Of a stretch of DNA of 64,000 nt, positions 53,019 through 62,271 are shown in pieces. The position numbers and the translations under genes were made by a program. Source of the DNA: Rhodoglobus vestalii (GTDB lineage Bacteria; Actinomycetota; Actinomycetes; Actinomycetales; Microbacteriaceae); the NCBI RefSeq assembly GCF_006788895.1, contig NZ_VFRA01000001.1, forward strand, positions 1,612,001 to 1,676,000. Direction: 5' to 3'. Within the stretch, counting starts at the first letter, position 1. Every line of letters begins with the position of its first letter. Below the pieces are notes generated by a model, which was given only the letters and a program-made list of their open reading frames with translations, was not told where the DNA came from and did not search any database.

Positions 53019-54512
53019 ATGCAAGCGTTACTAAGTCTTCGAGGGATAGCGAAATCGTTCGGGAAAACGCGGGTTTTGGAAGACGTCCACTTGGACGTCT
53101 TTCCAGGGGAGGTTGTCGCTCTTGTTGGAGAGAACGGTTCGGGAAAGTCGACTACATCTCGCATCATTGCCGGGGTTATCCAACCAGATTCCGGTGAGGT
53201 CATTATCGATGGTGTGGTGGAACCAATGCTTCGACCAAAGCGAGCCCGAGAGTTGGGGGTTTGCTACGTAAGTCAAGAGCCTGCGTTGGTCCCTACGATG
53301 TCTGTGCGTGAGAATCTGGGCCTGCCGGATCTTCGTTGGTGGCGTCGTGCCCGACGGATGAATTGTGCGGATTGGGCATTGGCTGAGGTTGGTTTAGCTT
53401 GCGACCCAGACCAAAAGGTCGAAACTCTGTCTGCAGCACAGCAGGCGCAGCTAGAAATCGCTACGGCGTTACTCGCCGAGCCACGACTTCTGGTTTTGGA
53501 TGAGGTGACGACACGTATGCCGGACCCTTCAGTACTTCTCGCCCTTCTTGAACGTCTGGCAGAGCAGGGTGTCGGTTCAATCCTCATTACCCATCGGTTT
53601 AACGAGATTAAAGTTCTGGCGGATCGAGCAGTGGTGTTGCGCGACGGACACATTGTCGGCGATCTCGCCCGCGAGGATGTAACTGATGCTCGTCTAGGCG
53701 AGATGATGGTCTGACGAGAGTTTGCACTTCTGGATCGTGCGCCATCTCAACGTCGAGAAAAAGTTGCGCTTCAAGTCGAGGGGCTTCGTCTGGCCGGCAC
53801 GGTCCGTCCGATGCACTTTGTTGTTCATGTCGGTGAAATCGTGGGAGTCGGAGGGGTTATGGGCTCCGGCCGCTCGCGGTTATTGGAGACAGTAGCAGGA
53901 GCTCGCAAGCCGGAATCTGGAAAGGTTCTCGTTGACGGGGTTGAGCTTCGCAGCGGAGATATTGCTTCTGCTCGTGACGCGGGTATGTCTTTCGTGCCCG
54001 AGGATCGTGATCGGCAAGGACTTATTGGTCGGCACTCGATTGAAAGAAACATCCGTCTGAACGCGTATAGAAGCTTCCAGTTCCCGCGTGTGGACCTCGA
54101 TCGGAAGATTGCGGACGGGATGAGTGCGGCGCTCAGGATCAAGCCATCACATAGTGGTGTGCGTGTTGAAATCCTTTCAGGCGGAAATGCTCAGAAAGTC
54201 ATTTTTGGTCGTGAGCTTTCCCGGGAACCGCTCGTGTTTGTTCTCGACGAACCGACGCGTGGTGTTGACATTGCGGCGCGCGCTGATACTTACGATCTAA
54301 TTCGATCGCGGGTTGAGCAGGGTGCTGCGATATTGCTGGCGTCTTCCGATATTCAGGAACTGGCGACACTCTGTGACCGGGTGATTGTGCTCTTCGAGGG
54401 GTCTCTTGTTGGAGAACTTGAGAGTGATTCTATCGACGAGGAAGGCATAATTCTACTGGCCTCCGGGGCCGCACAGCGGCCATCGGCAGGCGATGAGGCC
54501 ATCGAACAATGA
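53019..54512 (+). pseudogene. Sugar-type ABC transporter ATPase (RbsA-like) with in-frame TGA
   Basis: One frame of 498 codons encodes a double ATPase of the RbsA/MglA family, but TGA at 53712-53714 interrupts it between the two domains (LGEMMV-stop-REFALL). Domain 1 has Walker A LVGENGSGKSTTSRIIAG and Walker B LLVLDEVT, with a weak signature LSAAQQAQLEIA. Domain 2 has the degenerate P-loop GVMGSGRSRLLETVAG typical of the family, signature ILSGGNAQKVIFGREL and Walker B VFVLDEPTRGVDIAAR. Homologues usually have glycine after MMV, so GGA to TGA is a likely single substitution. The two halves could still be made separately if translation restarts at 53811. Confidence 0.85.
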
Positions 54513-54534
54513 TACATAACAAAAGAAGGAAATG

Positions 54535-55608
54535 ATGAAAACCATAGGAATTGGATCGGTTGGTGTAGTTATTGCGCTATTCCTCAGCGGGTGTTCCGCG
54601 AGTGATGGACAGCAGACAGCGGATGGTGGACAGCAAGCAGGCGGCAGTTGTGAGGGTGCGGTCATTGGCGACTCGATTCCCCAGGCTTCGGACCCAGGAC
54701 TCAGCCTGACTCATAATGGCTTCTTGAAAGAGGCCGAATCGCGCGGAGCCGAGGTGCTGGCAGCCGACGCGAACCTCGATCTAAATAAACAGCTGTCGGA
54801 CGTCGACGGCTTTACTCAGCGCAAGATGGATGCAATAACGGTGTGGCCGATGGACGGCACCGCGATCCGTCCGGCGCTTCAGCGCGCGGAGGAGGCCGGC
54901 ACGTTAATCGTGACCCATCAAACTCCAGAAAGTGTCGATTCCGCGACCAACATGCAGTTCGATGATCGCGGAGCTGGTGCGGCGTTAGCGACATACCTCG
55001 CGGAAAAACTCGGGAAGGGTGCCAAGGTCGCGGCGATTGTCGGCCCACAGCAGGTTGAATCGTTCAGGAATATGGCAGAGGGATTTGCGGAGGGTGCGGC
55101 CGACGCCGGACTCGAAGTTGTCGAAACTTACGAGAATAGTGCGCTATCTCCGCAGAAGTCGGCCGAGATTACGGAGCAGCTCAAAGCACTTTATGGGGCA
55201 GATCTGAAGGGTATTTTCGACGCAATTAACGTCACAGCCTTAGCTGTTGCCACAGTTCGCGGCGATGATTTCCAGCCTCTTATCGTGACGTATGAGGGGA
55301 ACGAAGAAACACGCCAAGCGATTCAGGATGACAAGATCGCTGCGACGGTTTATGTCGGTAACACGTTGATGGGCCGGGCCAAGGGGTGGGTCGTCTGTGA
55401 AGCGTTGGCCGGTGAAACCTTTCCCGATCAGATTGAAGTCCCTTACTTGATTATTGACAAGGAAAATGTGGGTGCTCTTCCGACCGAGGACGAGCAACTT
55501 GAAGTAGAGCTCAGCTTCGAGCTTGAGAGCGTCGGATCCGGCGAGCGTCTCGTCTACAAGGGTATTGACCTGCCAGAGTCCGCTCTGACGAGCAAGGCTG
55601 GAGAATAG
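54535..55608 (+). CDS. ABC transporter sugar-type substrate-binding lipoprotein
   Basis: A 357-residue periplasmic-binding-protein-like lipoprotein. The signal VVIALFLSGC places the lipid-modified Cys at residue 20, followed by a Gln/Gly-rich linker and the type I binding fold (DPGLSLTHNGFLKEAESRGA, NLDLNKQLSDVDGF, AITVWPMDGTAIRPAL, GAKVAAIVGPQQVESFRNMA). It resembles RbsB-type proteins, but clusters with an amidase suggest a non-sugar ligand. AAGGAA lies just upstream of two adjacent ATGs. It appears intact, unlike the ATPase before it. Confidence 0.9.
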   Translation: MKTIGIGSVGVVIALFLSGCSASDGQQTADGGQQAGGSCEGAVIGDSIPQASDPGLSLTHNGFLKEAESRGAEVLAADANLDLNKQLSDVDGFTQRKMDAITVWPMDGTAIRPALQRAEEAGTLIVTHQTPESVDSATNMQFDDRGAGAALATYLAEKLGKGAKVAAIVGPQQVESFRNMAEGFAEGAADAGLEVVETYENSALSPQKSAEITEQLKALYGADLKGIFDAINVTALAVATVRGDDFQPLIVTYEGNEETRQAIQDDKIAATVYVGNTLMGRAKGWVVCEALAGETFPDQIEVPYLIIDKENVGALPTEDEQLEVELSFELESVGSGERLVYKGIDLPESALTSKAGE

Positions 55609-55610
55609 CG

Positions 55611-56654
55611 TTGCAGAACACTTCCGCTACGGAGTTGAAGGCGCCTTTACTTTTGCTGGGAAGGCTGGGCAAGCGGCGAGCGTCACTGGATCTTGGTCGA
55701 TACGGGGGAGTTACAATTGGCTTAGTCGCACTGATCCTGTTCTTGGGCATCACCGAGGATGGTTTCTTCAGCACTGGGAACTTGATCAATATCTTGCAAA
55801 CCAAGTCCGCGTTAATGGTGTGCAGCGTCGGGATGACATTCGTTGTTCTGATGGGAGGGTTTGACCTTTCGGTAGGAGGCTTCCTCGCGCTTGGAGCTGT
55901 CCTTTTGGCAAGAATGGTGGAGATCGGCATCCCGGCATTCGTCGCCGTTGTGCTGGTTCTCGCAATCGGTCTGGCTGCATCTTTAGTCACGAATGCTAGC
56001 TTTATAGCCCTTCTTGGGCTGAATTTCTTCGTAGTCACTATTGCTACAGACGCCCTCTTCAGCGGACTCGCACTCGTGGCTTCGGACGGTCGTACGATTC
56101 CTATGTACGACAACGAATTCGTCGTTTGGTTGGGAACGGGAGAGGTCCTCGGCCTGCCGATAACGGTGGCAGTGGCAGTCCTCGTCGCTGCTCTCGCCTT
56201 GTTGCTCCTGCGGCACACCGGATTTGGGCGGATGATTTACGCAGTAGGCGGTAATCCAGAGGCTTCTCGTCTCGCAGGCATAAACGTGAAAGCCGTTAGG
56301 GCGACAGCGTTCTTGTTGTGCTCTGGCTGCGCTCTGTTGGCTGGAGTCATTATGTCTGCGCGGCTGCAGTCAGCTGGCCCCACCATGGGTTCTGGGATCG
56401 CGTTGGCCGCGGCTGCGGCTGTCTTGCTGGGAGGTACATCGTTCAAAGGAGGCGAAGGTGGTGTTTTTGGCACGATTCTAGGCGTGCTGCTGCTGCTGCT
56501 GGGGGTTCTTTCCAACGGACTCACGCTGATCGGTGTATCTGGTTTCTGGCAGGGAGTCGCGACTGGAGTCGTACTGTTGGGAGCGATAACGGCTGACTGG
56601 TTGAGAACACGCGTTGGTTTCAGATCACTGTTGAGAAAAGGGCGTAAAACATGA
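55611..56654 (+). CDS. ABC transporter permease (RbsC family)
   Basis: A 347-residue membrane protein with 8-10 transmembrane helices and the BPD_transp_2 signatures FVVLMGGFDLSVGGFLALGA, LRHTGFGRMIYAVGGNPEAS with RLAGINVKAVRA, and AAAAVLLGGTSFKGGEGGVF. It forms the channel for the binding protein encoded upstream. TTG start 2 bp after the binding-protein stop. The end overlaps the DUF1989 start by 4 bp. Confidence 0.9.
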   Translation: MQNTSATELKAPLLLLGRLGKRRASLDLGRYGGVTIGLVALILFLGITEDGFFSTGNLINILQTKSALMVCSVGMTFVVLMGGFDLSVGGFLALGAVLLARMVEIGIPAFVAVVLVLAIGLAASLVTNASFIALLGLNFFVVTIATDALFSGLALVASDGRTIPMYDNEFVVWLGTGEVLGLPITVAVAVLVAALALLLLRHTGFGRMIYAVGGNPEASRLAGINVKAVRATAFLLCSGCALLAGVIMSARLQSAGPTMGSGIALAAAAAVLLGGTSFKGGEGGVFGTILGVLLLLLGVLSNGLTLIGVSGFWQGVATGVVLLGAITADWLRTRVGFRSLLRKGRKT

Positions 56655-57277
56655 CACTGGAGAAAGTGAGGATACCGGCGGCGACCGCCTATGCCGGCGA
56701 AGTCCGAAAAGGGAGCCGTTGCCGGATTACTGATATTTCAGGCACGCAAGTTGCCGATGCCATGTTTTTTCGCCTCGATAATCCCCTCCAGAAATTCTCT
56801 CAAAACATCACTCGGATCATGAACTGGACCTCTGAGATCAAGGTGGGATCGACACTCTACTCGGACCTACAGCGCCCTCTAGCTGTCGTGCCTCTCGATA
56901 CCGTCGGGCGTCACGACACATTCTTTTGTTCTTGCTCCCGATACGTCTACGAAGAAATCTATAAAGTGGGTCCCCGCCTTGGCTGCCGTGAAAACATTCA
57001 TGAAGCATTACAAGGGTGGACCAAGCGATCTGAGCGCGCAGCGCACATACCGGAGGAGCTTCTCAGCGACCCGCTAAATTGCTTCCAGAATTCGGGTTTC
57101 AAAACCGATGGAACCCCATACCTAAATGAAGCATGGTCGGCTAAGGGTGACCATAGTGAGTTCGAGGCATTGGAAGATCTCGTTGTCGCAGTATCAGCAT
57201 GTCCTGACGATATATCAGATTGCAATGGCCAAGTTTGTTCAGACATAGAGCTGGATTTCTACGTAGAAGAAATGTAG
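56651..57277 (+). CDS. DUF1989 (urea carboxylase-associated) family protein
   Basis: A 208-residue protein of PF09347: VRIPAATAYAGEVRKGSRCR, TQVADAMFFRLDNP, SPNLT-like segment FSQNITRIMNW, TVGRHDTFFCSCSRYVYEEI and the cysteine-rich CRENIHEAL, with the final DISDCNGQVCSDIELDFYVE. Members accompany urea carboxylase/allophanate systems and some act in riboflavin-independent amine or guanidine breakdown; the reaction is uncertain. Several conserved Cys/His suggest a metal site. Coupled to the ABC permease, it is the only visibly intact enzyme of this cluster. Confidence 0.82.
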   Translation: MTLEKVRIPAATAYAGEVRKGSRCRITDISGTQVADAMFFRLDNPLQKFSQNITRIMNWTSEIKVGSTLYSDLQRPLAVVPLDTVGRHDTFFCSCSRYVYEEIYKVGPRLGCRENIHEALQGWTKRSERAAHIPEELLSDPLNCFQNSGFKTDGTPYLNEAWSAKGDHSEFEALEDLVVAVSACPDDISDCNGQVCSDIELDFYVEEM

Positions 57278-57653
57278 CGTCGCTTACGCTCTCGATATGC
57301 TTGGCGGGAACTCTCAAGGGAAATCATTCGCTCGAAGTGCAATCTCAGCCGACCCGCACCGCGCACTTTTGGCGCACGACCTTTGTGAATCCCCAGGAAT
57401 CCGGGGAATGTAAATACTCCCTGCAAGTAAATCAGCCTATTGTCCGAGCTAGCGACGAGCACGGGAGCGACTGTGCAACATCATCGGTTGCACGTGTTTG
57501 CGACTCTCACTAAAGCGTCTACAGGAGCGCTCGTTAGTGCCGGTCTAGCATCCTAACAGCAGTGGCACCGATTATGTCTACGGTCTCGCGCAGGCTGGCC
57601 GCGAGAAATGTGAGCGTTTCACTCACTTTGATGGGCTTTAGCCGCTGATCGTT
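57278..57653. other. Intergenic region between DUF1989 and SDR genes
   Basis: 376 bp between convergent genes, without a convincing frame. It contains a perfect 7-bp inverted repeat (GTGCAAC at 57473-57479, GTTGCAC at 57487-57493) and a short CCCC/GGGG hairpin near 57391-57407; either could help end transcription. Confidence 0.4.
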
Positions 57654-58442
57654 CTACACATAGCGGCCGATGCCTCCCGCGACATCGAGCACTGCTCCAG
57701 TGGTATACCCCGACAGCGGAGACAGTAGAAAAGCGACAGCAGCGGCAACCTCTTCTGGGCGGCCCAGTCGAGGAATATTCGTGCCGAGGTTGAGTGAGAG
57801 CTGCTCGTACCATTGGTCGAAACTCAGCTCTGACTCGGCGGCACGATATCGTCGCCGCATCTGCCCAGTGTCGATGACCCCAACACACACAGAGTTGACA
57901 CGGATGTTGTCATCACTAAAGTCAACAGAAAGTGACTTTGAGAGATTAAGCAGTCCAGCTCGAGTAGCACTTGTCGCGATCAGGTTGGCATTGGGTTGCC
58001 GTGCCAGCACCGCGTTAATGTTGACCACCGACGCTACCTCGGACTGCGTGAGCCAGGGGCGGGCAGCACGAAGAACGTTGATGACACCAAAGAACTTGAG
58101 CTGAAACTCACTCATCCAGTCGGCATCAGTCGTGGAGTCAAAATTAGACGACAAAGATTGACCCGCATTGTTCACAATCATGTCGATCGCGCCGAACTTC
58201 TTCACGCCGGCGTTAATAAGATCATCGACCTCTTGGCCTGTTCGCACATCCGCGGTTTGCCAAGAGAGTTGTGCCGGATACTGGGCATCGAGCGGTGCGA
58301 TAGCTGCATCGAGACGCTCGCGATCACGAGCGCACGTAACAACGTTGGCCCCTTCTGCAAGCAGTCGTGTCACGCACGCTAAACCGATGCCCGAACTGCC
58401 GCCCGTGACGACCGCGGTTCGTTCTCTGACGTCAAGATCCAT
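57654..58442 (-). CDS. SDR-family oxidoreductase with atypical active site
   Basis: A 262-residue short-chain dehydrogenase fold: VVTGGSSGIGLACVTRLLAE, DMIVNNAGQSLSSN and a C-terminal FLLSPLSGYTTGAVLDVAGG. At the place of the usual Tyr-x3-Lys it reads NLIATSATRAGLLNLSKS, with no tyrosine and arginine in place of the usual lysine. This is either a specialised subfamily or a protein that has lost classical dehydrogenase activity. It follows the nitrilase by 85 bp on the same strand, probably in one transcript. Confidence 0.82.
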   Translation of the reverse strand: MDLDVRERTAVVTGGSSGIGLACVTRLLAEGANVVTCARDRERLDAAIAPLDAQYPAQLSWQTADVRTGQEVDDLINAGVKKFGAIDMIVNNAGQSLSSNFDSTTDADWMSEFQLKFFGVINVLRAARPWLTQSEVASVVNINAVLARQPNANLIATSATRAGLLNLSKSLSVDFSDDNIRVNSVCVGVIDTGQMRRRYRAAESELSFDQWYEQLSLNLGTNIPRLGRPEEVAAAVAFLLSPLSGYTTGAVLDVAGGIGRYV

Positions 58443-58527
58443 GAATCAAATCTAACAGGGACGCTGATTCCGAGTACTCGTGCACCTGAGCACCTCGCTT
58501 GCGAGATGCACGAATACCGCTCTCCCG

Positions 58528-59640
58528 CTAGCTATCCGCGGAGATGCTCGCTTGCGCAGCCTCGGGGAGCAATAACGGATCAACGTCGTGTGCTTCAGCG
58601 GATCGCAACAGACTGGTTCCCCACCCTGAGGGGATTTGTCCGTCGCGGTTGAGCACGTCCCATCCGCTCTGACCCTTGACAGCTAAAGCGAGCAGGTCAG
58701 GGCGAGAGTAATGACCCGCGGTGTCGACGATTGCTTTTACCGCCTTGATCATCCACGCTTCACAGTCACTGACCAAGATTTGGGATCCCATAGTGGGTTC
58801 TACAAGGGGTACGCCAAGGGGGCTAATGATGCTACTTCCGCCGGTGGCGTAGTCGATATTCATCTTTCCCTTGTAAGGAAAACCGTCAGGCACGTCAGCG
58901 GGGTCGATGATGCTGGAGGCTGAGGCAACGAACGCTCCGGCCTCGAATGCGTGATTTCGGGTGCTCGAGATTCGCCAGGCGTCGCCCGTCAAATCGGGCT
59001 CTTCCAAGCGGGGCCCGGTGTGGAGAACGAAGCTGCCGGGGAATGCCGCTACATGGATTTCTTCACCCAGTTCGATCATCGCCGCACGCACCAACGGCAT
59101 CAAGTGCTCACCGCAAATGAGGCCTCCGATGCGACCGATATCTGTGTCATAGACACGAAGATCGGTCAGCTGGCCTTGTCCCCAGAACTGCCGTTCCCCG
59201 AATGTGGGCATGAGCTTACGGTGTCTACCGAGCAGTTTGCCGTCGCCGTCAAAGAACAATTGCGTGTTGTAGATCGTATTCGACGCCGGGTCAGCATCGA
59301 GTTCATTGCACCCCATAACTAAGTGAATACGATGCTGTGCGGCGGCGGCTGAGAGACGTTCAGTATCCTCAGTTCCAATGACAACCGCGCTGTCTCGAAA
59401 AGCAACCCGACCCGCTACCCAGTCTTGCAGACCGCTATCCCAGCCCTCAGTCCAGTAGGGATATCCGCTGAGCCAGGCCTCACTGAAAACAACGAGGTCG
59501 GCATTGTCTGCGGCCGCATCTGCGATGGCTTTCTCAGCTCGTGCCAGAGATCGCTCCTTGTCCATGAACACGGGACTGATCTGTGCGATCGCAATGCGAA
59601 TCGACTCGTTGCCGCCCAATACTTTTTTACTCGTTGCCAT
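58528..59640 (-). CDS. Nitrilase family carbon-nitrogen hydrolase
   Basis: A 370-residue nitrilase-superfamily protein with the Glu-Lys-Cys triad: Glu54 in VVFSEAWLSGYPYW, Lys142 in GRHRKLMPTFGERQFWGQGQ and Cys176 in GGLICGEHLMPLVRAAM. Length and the SGYPYW and MPTFGER motifs match branch 1 (true nitrilase/cyanide hydratase) rather than amidases. It converts a nitrile to the carboxylic acid and ammonia, releasing an acid for the CoA or ring pathways. GAGGAG precedes the ATG. It lies between an AraC regulator and an SDR, in the same direction. Confidence 0.92.
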   Translation of the reverse strand: MATSKKVLGGNESIRIAIAQISPVFMDKERSLARAEKAIADAAADNADLVVFSEAWLSGYPYWTEGWDSGLQDWVAGRVAFRDSAVVIGTEDTERLSAAAAQHRIHLVMGCNELDADPASNTIYNTQLFFDGDGKLLGRHRKLMPTFGERQFWGQGQLTDLRVYDTDIGRIGGLICGEHLMPLVRAAMIELGEEIHVAAFPGSFVLHTGPRLEEPDLTGDAWRISSTRNHAFEAGAFVASASSIIDPADVPDGFPYKGKMNIDYATGGSSIISPLGVPLVEPTMGSQILVSDCEAWMIKAVKAIVDTAGHYSRPDLLALAVKGQSGWDVLNRDGQIPSGWGTSLLRSAEAHDVDPLLLPEAAQASISADS

Positions 59641-59721
59641 CAGAACTCCTCAGAAAGTTTGCTTGATCCCTAAGTATCCCCGTGGGCCGGACCTATTCTC
59701 CAGGCATTTTTTTGGGATTAG

Positions 59722-60588
59722 TCACCTCTCCTTGTGAGAACGAAGAACTCTGGGTGAATAGCCGAACGCGTGGCGGAATGTTCGCGAAAAGTGGGACAGA
59801 TCCACTAATCCGACACGGAAAGCTACCTCAGAAACGGTCAACGTCGTGTTCTCGATCAAGTTGTGCGCGTGATCCATGCGCACTCGCGTGAGATCGGCCA
59901 TAACTGTGGTGCCCGTCTGCGAGCCATAAAGGGTGGTCAAATACCCGGGGTCGAATGAGACCGTGTCGGCGATTGTTTTCAGTGTCCACGGTTCAGAGAA
60001 GCGGTGACGGATGAGCGCGTGGACTTGCTGAACAGGGGATGCGCTCATAAAGCGATCGAGGACGATTTCTGCGTAGTCCTCAGCGGCATGCAAGATGGCA
60101 GAGGTTAGGGTGCTGTCGTGACTGTTCTGAACAGCAACTCGAGCCCCCATCGCTGGTGCATGGATCCGTGATGATTGATTGTGCGGGTACAACACTGCGA
60201 TGGAACCGAGCACGTCTCCATGATCGCCAGTTATGGCCTGCGCCCAGACCCGAAGCAGTTGCGTCTCTGACCCGCTTCTTGTTCGCATGACGACTGATTC
60301 GATGCTGCCTTGTTCTAGCGCTGCGAGTACGGGAGCTTCGCGGATGTCGCGGTAATTCCCTTGTGGCGAACCTAGCCCGTAGTGCGATGTCCAGTGAGAC
60401 GGTGGCAGATAGGATCCCTTTGCCTCGACCATCGCGGCGACTTGGTCGTTGACGAAAAGAAGTTGACCATCTTGTGCGCACACCACTACTCCGTGGTGAC
60501 GGCTGTTCAGACGGGTGGCAACAGAAGCTACGGTCTGTGACAGTGACAGGCCAAAGGAAGCCATCTTTTCGTCAGCGTTGACGTTCAT
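59722..60588 (-). CDS. AraC-family regulator with PAS-like sensor domain
   Basis: A 288-residue regulator. The N-terminal half looks PAS-like (HHGVVVCAQDGQLLFVNDQV, GDVLGSIAVLYPHN). The C-terminal AraC domain has two helix-turn-helix units: WTLKTIADTVSFDPGYLTTL and LTVSEVAFRVGLVDLSHFSR followed by TFRHAFGYSPRVLR. The start at 60588 is chosen because upstream sequence to 60705 is unlike a sensor domain; no clear ribosome binding site is visible. Lying 81 bp upstream of the nitrilase, it is probably that gene's activator; nitrilase genes are often controlled by AraC/XylS-type proteins. Confidence 0.83.
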   Translation of the reverse strand: MNVNADEKMASFGLSLSQTVASVATRLNSRHHGVVVCAQDGQLLFVNDQVAAMVEAKGSYLPPSHWTSHYGLGSPQGNYRDIREAPVLAALEQGSIESVVMRTRSGSETQLLRVWAQAITGDHGDVLGSIAVLYPHNQSSRIHAPAMGARVAVQNSHDSTLTSAILHAAEDYAEIVLDRFMSASPVQQVHALIRHRFSEPWTLKTIADTVSFDPGYLTTLYGSQTGTTVMADLTRVRMDHAHNLIENTTLTVSEVAFRVGLVDLSHFSRTFRHAFGYSPRVLRSHKER

Positions 60589-60774
60589 CACACCATTTTG
60601 ACAGGGTCCGACGGAGACTTCAACGAAATGGCAAGACGGCATCTTCTTGTGCGGCGTGCGTCTGAACATTGCTGGGTGATTGTTCTTCGGGAAGAAGCCC
60701 ACCAAGATAGGGCTCCCCCGAGTTCAAAATGCGCGGCGTCGACCCAATTTTGCCGCTAGTATTTCCGCACGCGT

Positions 60775-61936
60775 GTGTCGTCTAATCCACCTGTTTCCGT
60801 TGCTTCTTATGATTCCAAGAGGCCTAGCCTGCGGGAGATGTGGACTGACCGGCTCGGTACCTGGCGACTCGCGCGCTGCAAATTCCGCGTCTACTTGTGC
60901 TCGTGTCGGCAACTGTCTTTGCGTTGACCCAACTCAAACTCGTCGTGATTCCGGTACTTGTTGCGCTGATCCTCGTTGCCGCAGCAAGTCCGCTGGTGAT
61001 GTGGATGCGTCGACGCGGGCTGGGCCGAATGCTCTCGACGTGGATCACCCTGCTTGGCAGCATCGTCACCTTCGGTGGTTTAGTGATGGCGGTTGTATTG
61101 GCGGTGCGCGACCAGTCGTCGGCGGTGGAAGTTTTCGACCAGCTCAAGAAGTTTGCGCTCGACGGACCATTTCAGATCGATCAGAATGCCGTTGATGAAG
61201 AATGGAATGCGGTTGTCGATTTCTTCACGAGTGCCTCCTTCAGGCTCGGCGCCGTTCAAGGTGTTTCTGTGGCCGCGCAGGTCGTGACTGGGTTGTTGCT
61301 CGGCGTTGTAATTCTGTTCTTCTTGCTCAAAGATGGCGACAACGTCTGGGAGTTCTTCTTGCGTCCCGTTCACGGAGCGCGTCGTGAGCGCGGCCACTGT
61401 ATCGCAAGCACAGCGGTTCGAACCCAAGGCGGGTACGTGCGCGGAACTGCGATCATCGCCGCAGTTGACGCGGTCGGGATCGGCGCAGGACTTCTAATTT
61501 TGCAGGTGCCGCTTGCCCTCCCGCTAGCCGTGATTGTCTTCCTTGGAGCATTCATTCCGCTGGTCGGTGCGACTGTCACCGGAATTTTGGCCGCTCTAGT
61601 TGGCGTGGTGACCAATGGTTGGGTTGTTGCCCTGATCGTTCTCGGCATTGTGGTGCTCGTCGACCAGCTGGAAGGTAACCTGCTTCACCCATCGTGATGG
61701 CGCAATCGCTCAAGATTCATTCGTTGGTGATCTTGCTGGCTTTGACCACAGGCACGGCGTTTGGTGGAATTATTGGCGCGGTTCTGTCGGTTCCCATCGC
61801 GGTGGTTGGCTGGGCGATCATTAGAACCTGGAACGCGTCGGGTGATAGCCCTGACGCTCCTTTAACAAAAGACAATCACGCAGTTGACGATGTCGGCGCA
61901 GACTTCGGCGACGACACGACGCAGGCAACGACTTAG
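60775..61936 (+). pseudogene. Frameshifted AI-2E-family permease (second copy)
   Basis: A degraded relative of the intact permease at 62484. The beginning (MWTDRLGTW) shifts frame near 60867, the main part (TQLKLVVIPVLVALILVAAA, LLLGVVILFFLLKDGDNVWE, NGWVVALIVLGIVVLVDQLE) is intact, and a lost C in CCC at 61688-61690 causes a stop at 61697, after which the rest (MAQSLKIHSLVILLALTTG) continues in a third frame. Nucleotide identity to the intact copy is roughly 80 percent by eye, far below that of the adjacent direct repeat. AI-2E family proteins are 8-TM exporters or ion transporters. Confidence 0.85.
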
Positions 61937-62271
61937 TCGAGGTACTCTTCACGCCGCGGTAGCTCTTCGTACATTAGTTAGATGCCGCAAATACTCTCTG
62001 TTGACGGCAACAGCGCTGGAGCCATTTCTGCATCATTCATCGTCGCACCTGGGATAGAGACTGGGACATAGTCGATTATCGCCATGCGGAGGATTCAACT
62101 GGTCCCACCACGGCCAGCATCGCCCTTATCGCGACAACGAGACCTCCAGTGCACGAACTCTAAACGCAAAGCAACTCCGATGCCGCTCATCTCCCGCAGG
62201 TGCCGTGGAAGCGAAATGATCGACGACGAGGAGTAGCTACCGGGTGTCGTGAGCGGGCTGTCGGTTGTTGA
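61937..62271. other. Right end of the island, no recognisable gene
   Basis: 335 bp between the permease pseudogene and the right direct repeat. I see no gene, no integrase remnant and no similarity to the sequence on the other side of either repeat. Confidence 0.5.

Larger units (their letters stand above)
21703..62271. other. Accessory catabolic genomic island
   Basis: About 40.6 kb lie between two copies of the E2 3' end. The content changes from housekeeping genes to aromatic catabolism, transporters, five regulators or regulator-like genes, an IS30 element and several broken genes. No integrase, relaxase or replication gene is present, so the mode of entry is not visible. The arrangement, with an intact E2 gene on the left and a displaced 3' end on the right, is what integration at the 3' end of a gene would leave. 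Homologous exchange with a relative is the main alternative. Confidence 0.65.

Noticed and set aside
53712..53714. Selenocysteine or programmed readthrough at the ABC ATPase TGA
   Set aside because: The residue expected is glycine, no selenocysteine insertion hairpin is evident, and neighbouring genes also carry inactivating changes; a point mutation is simpler.
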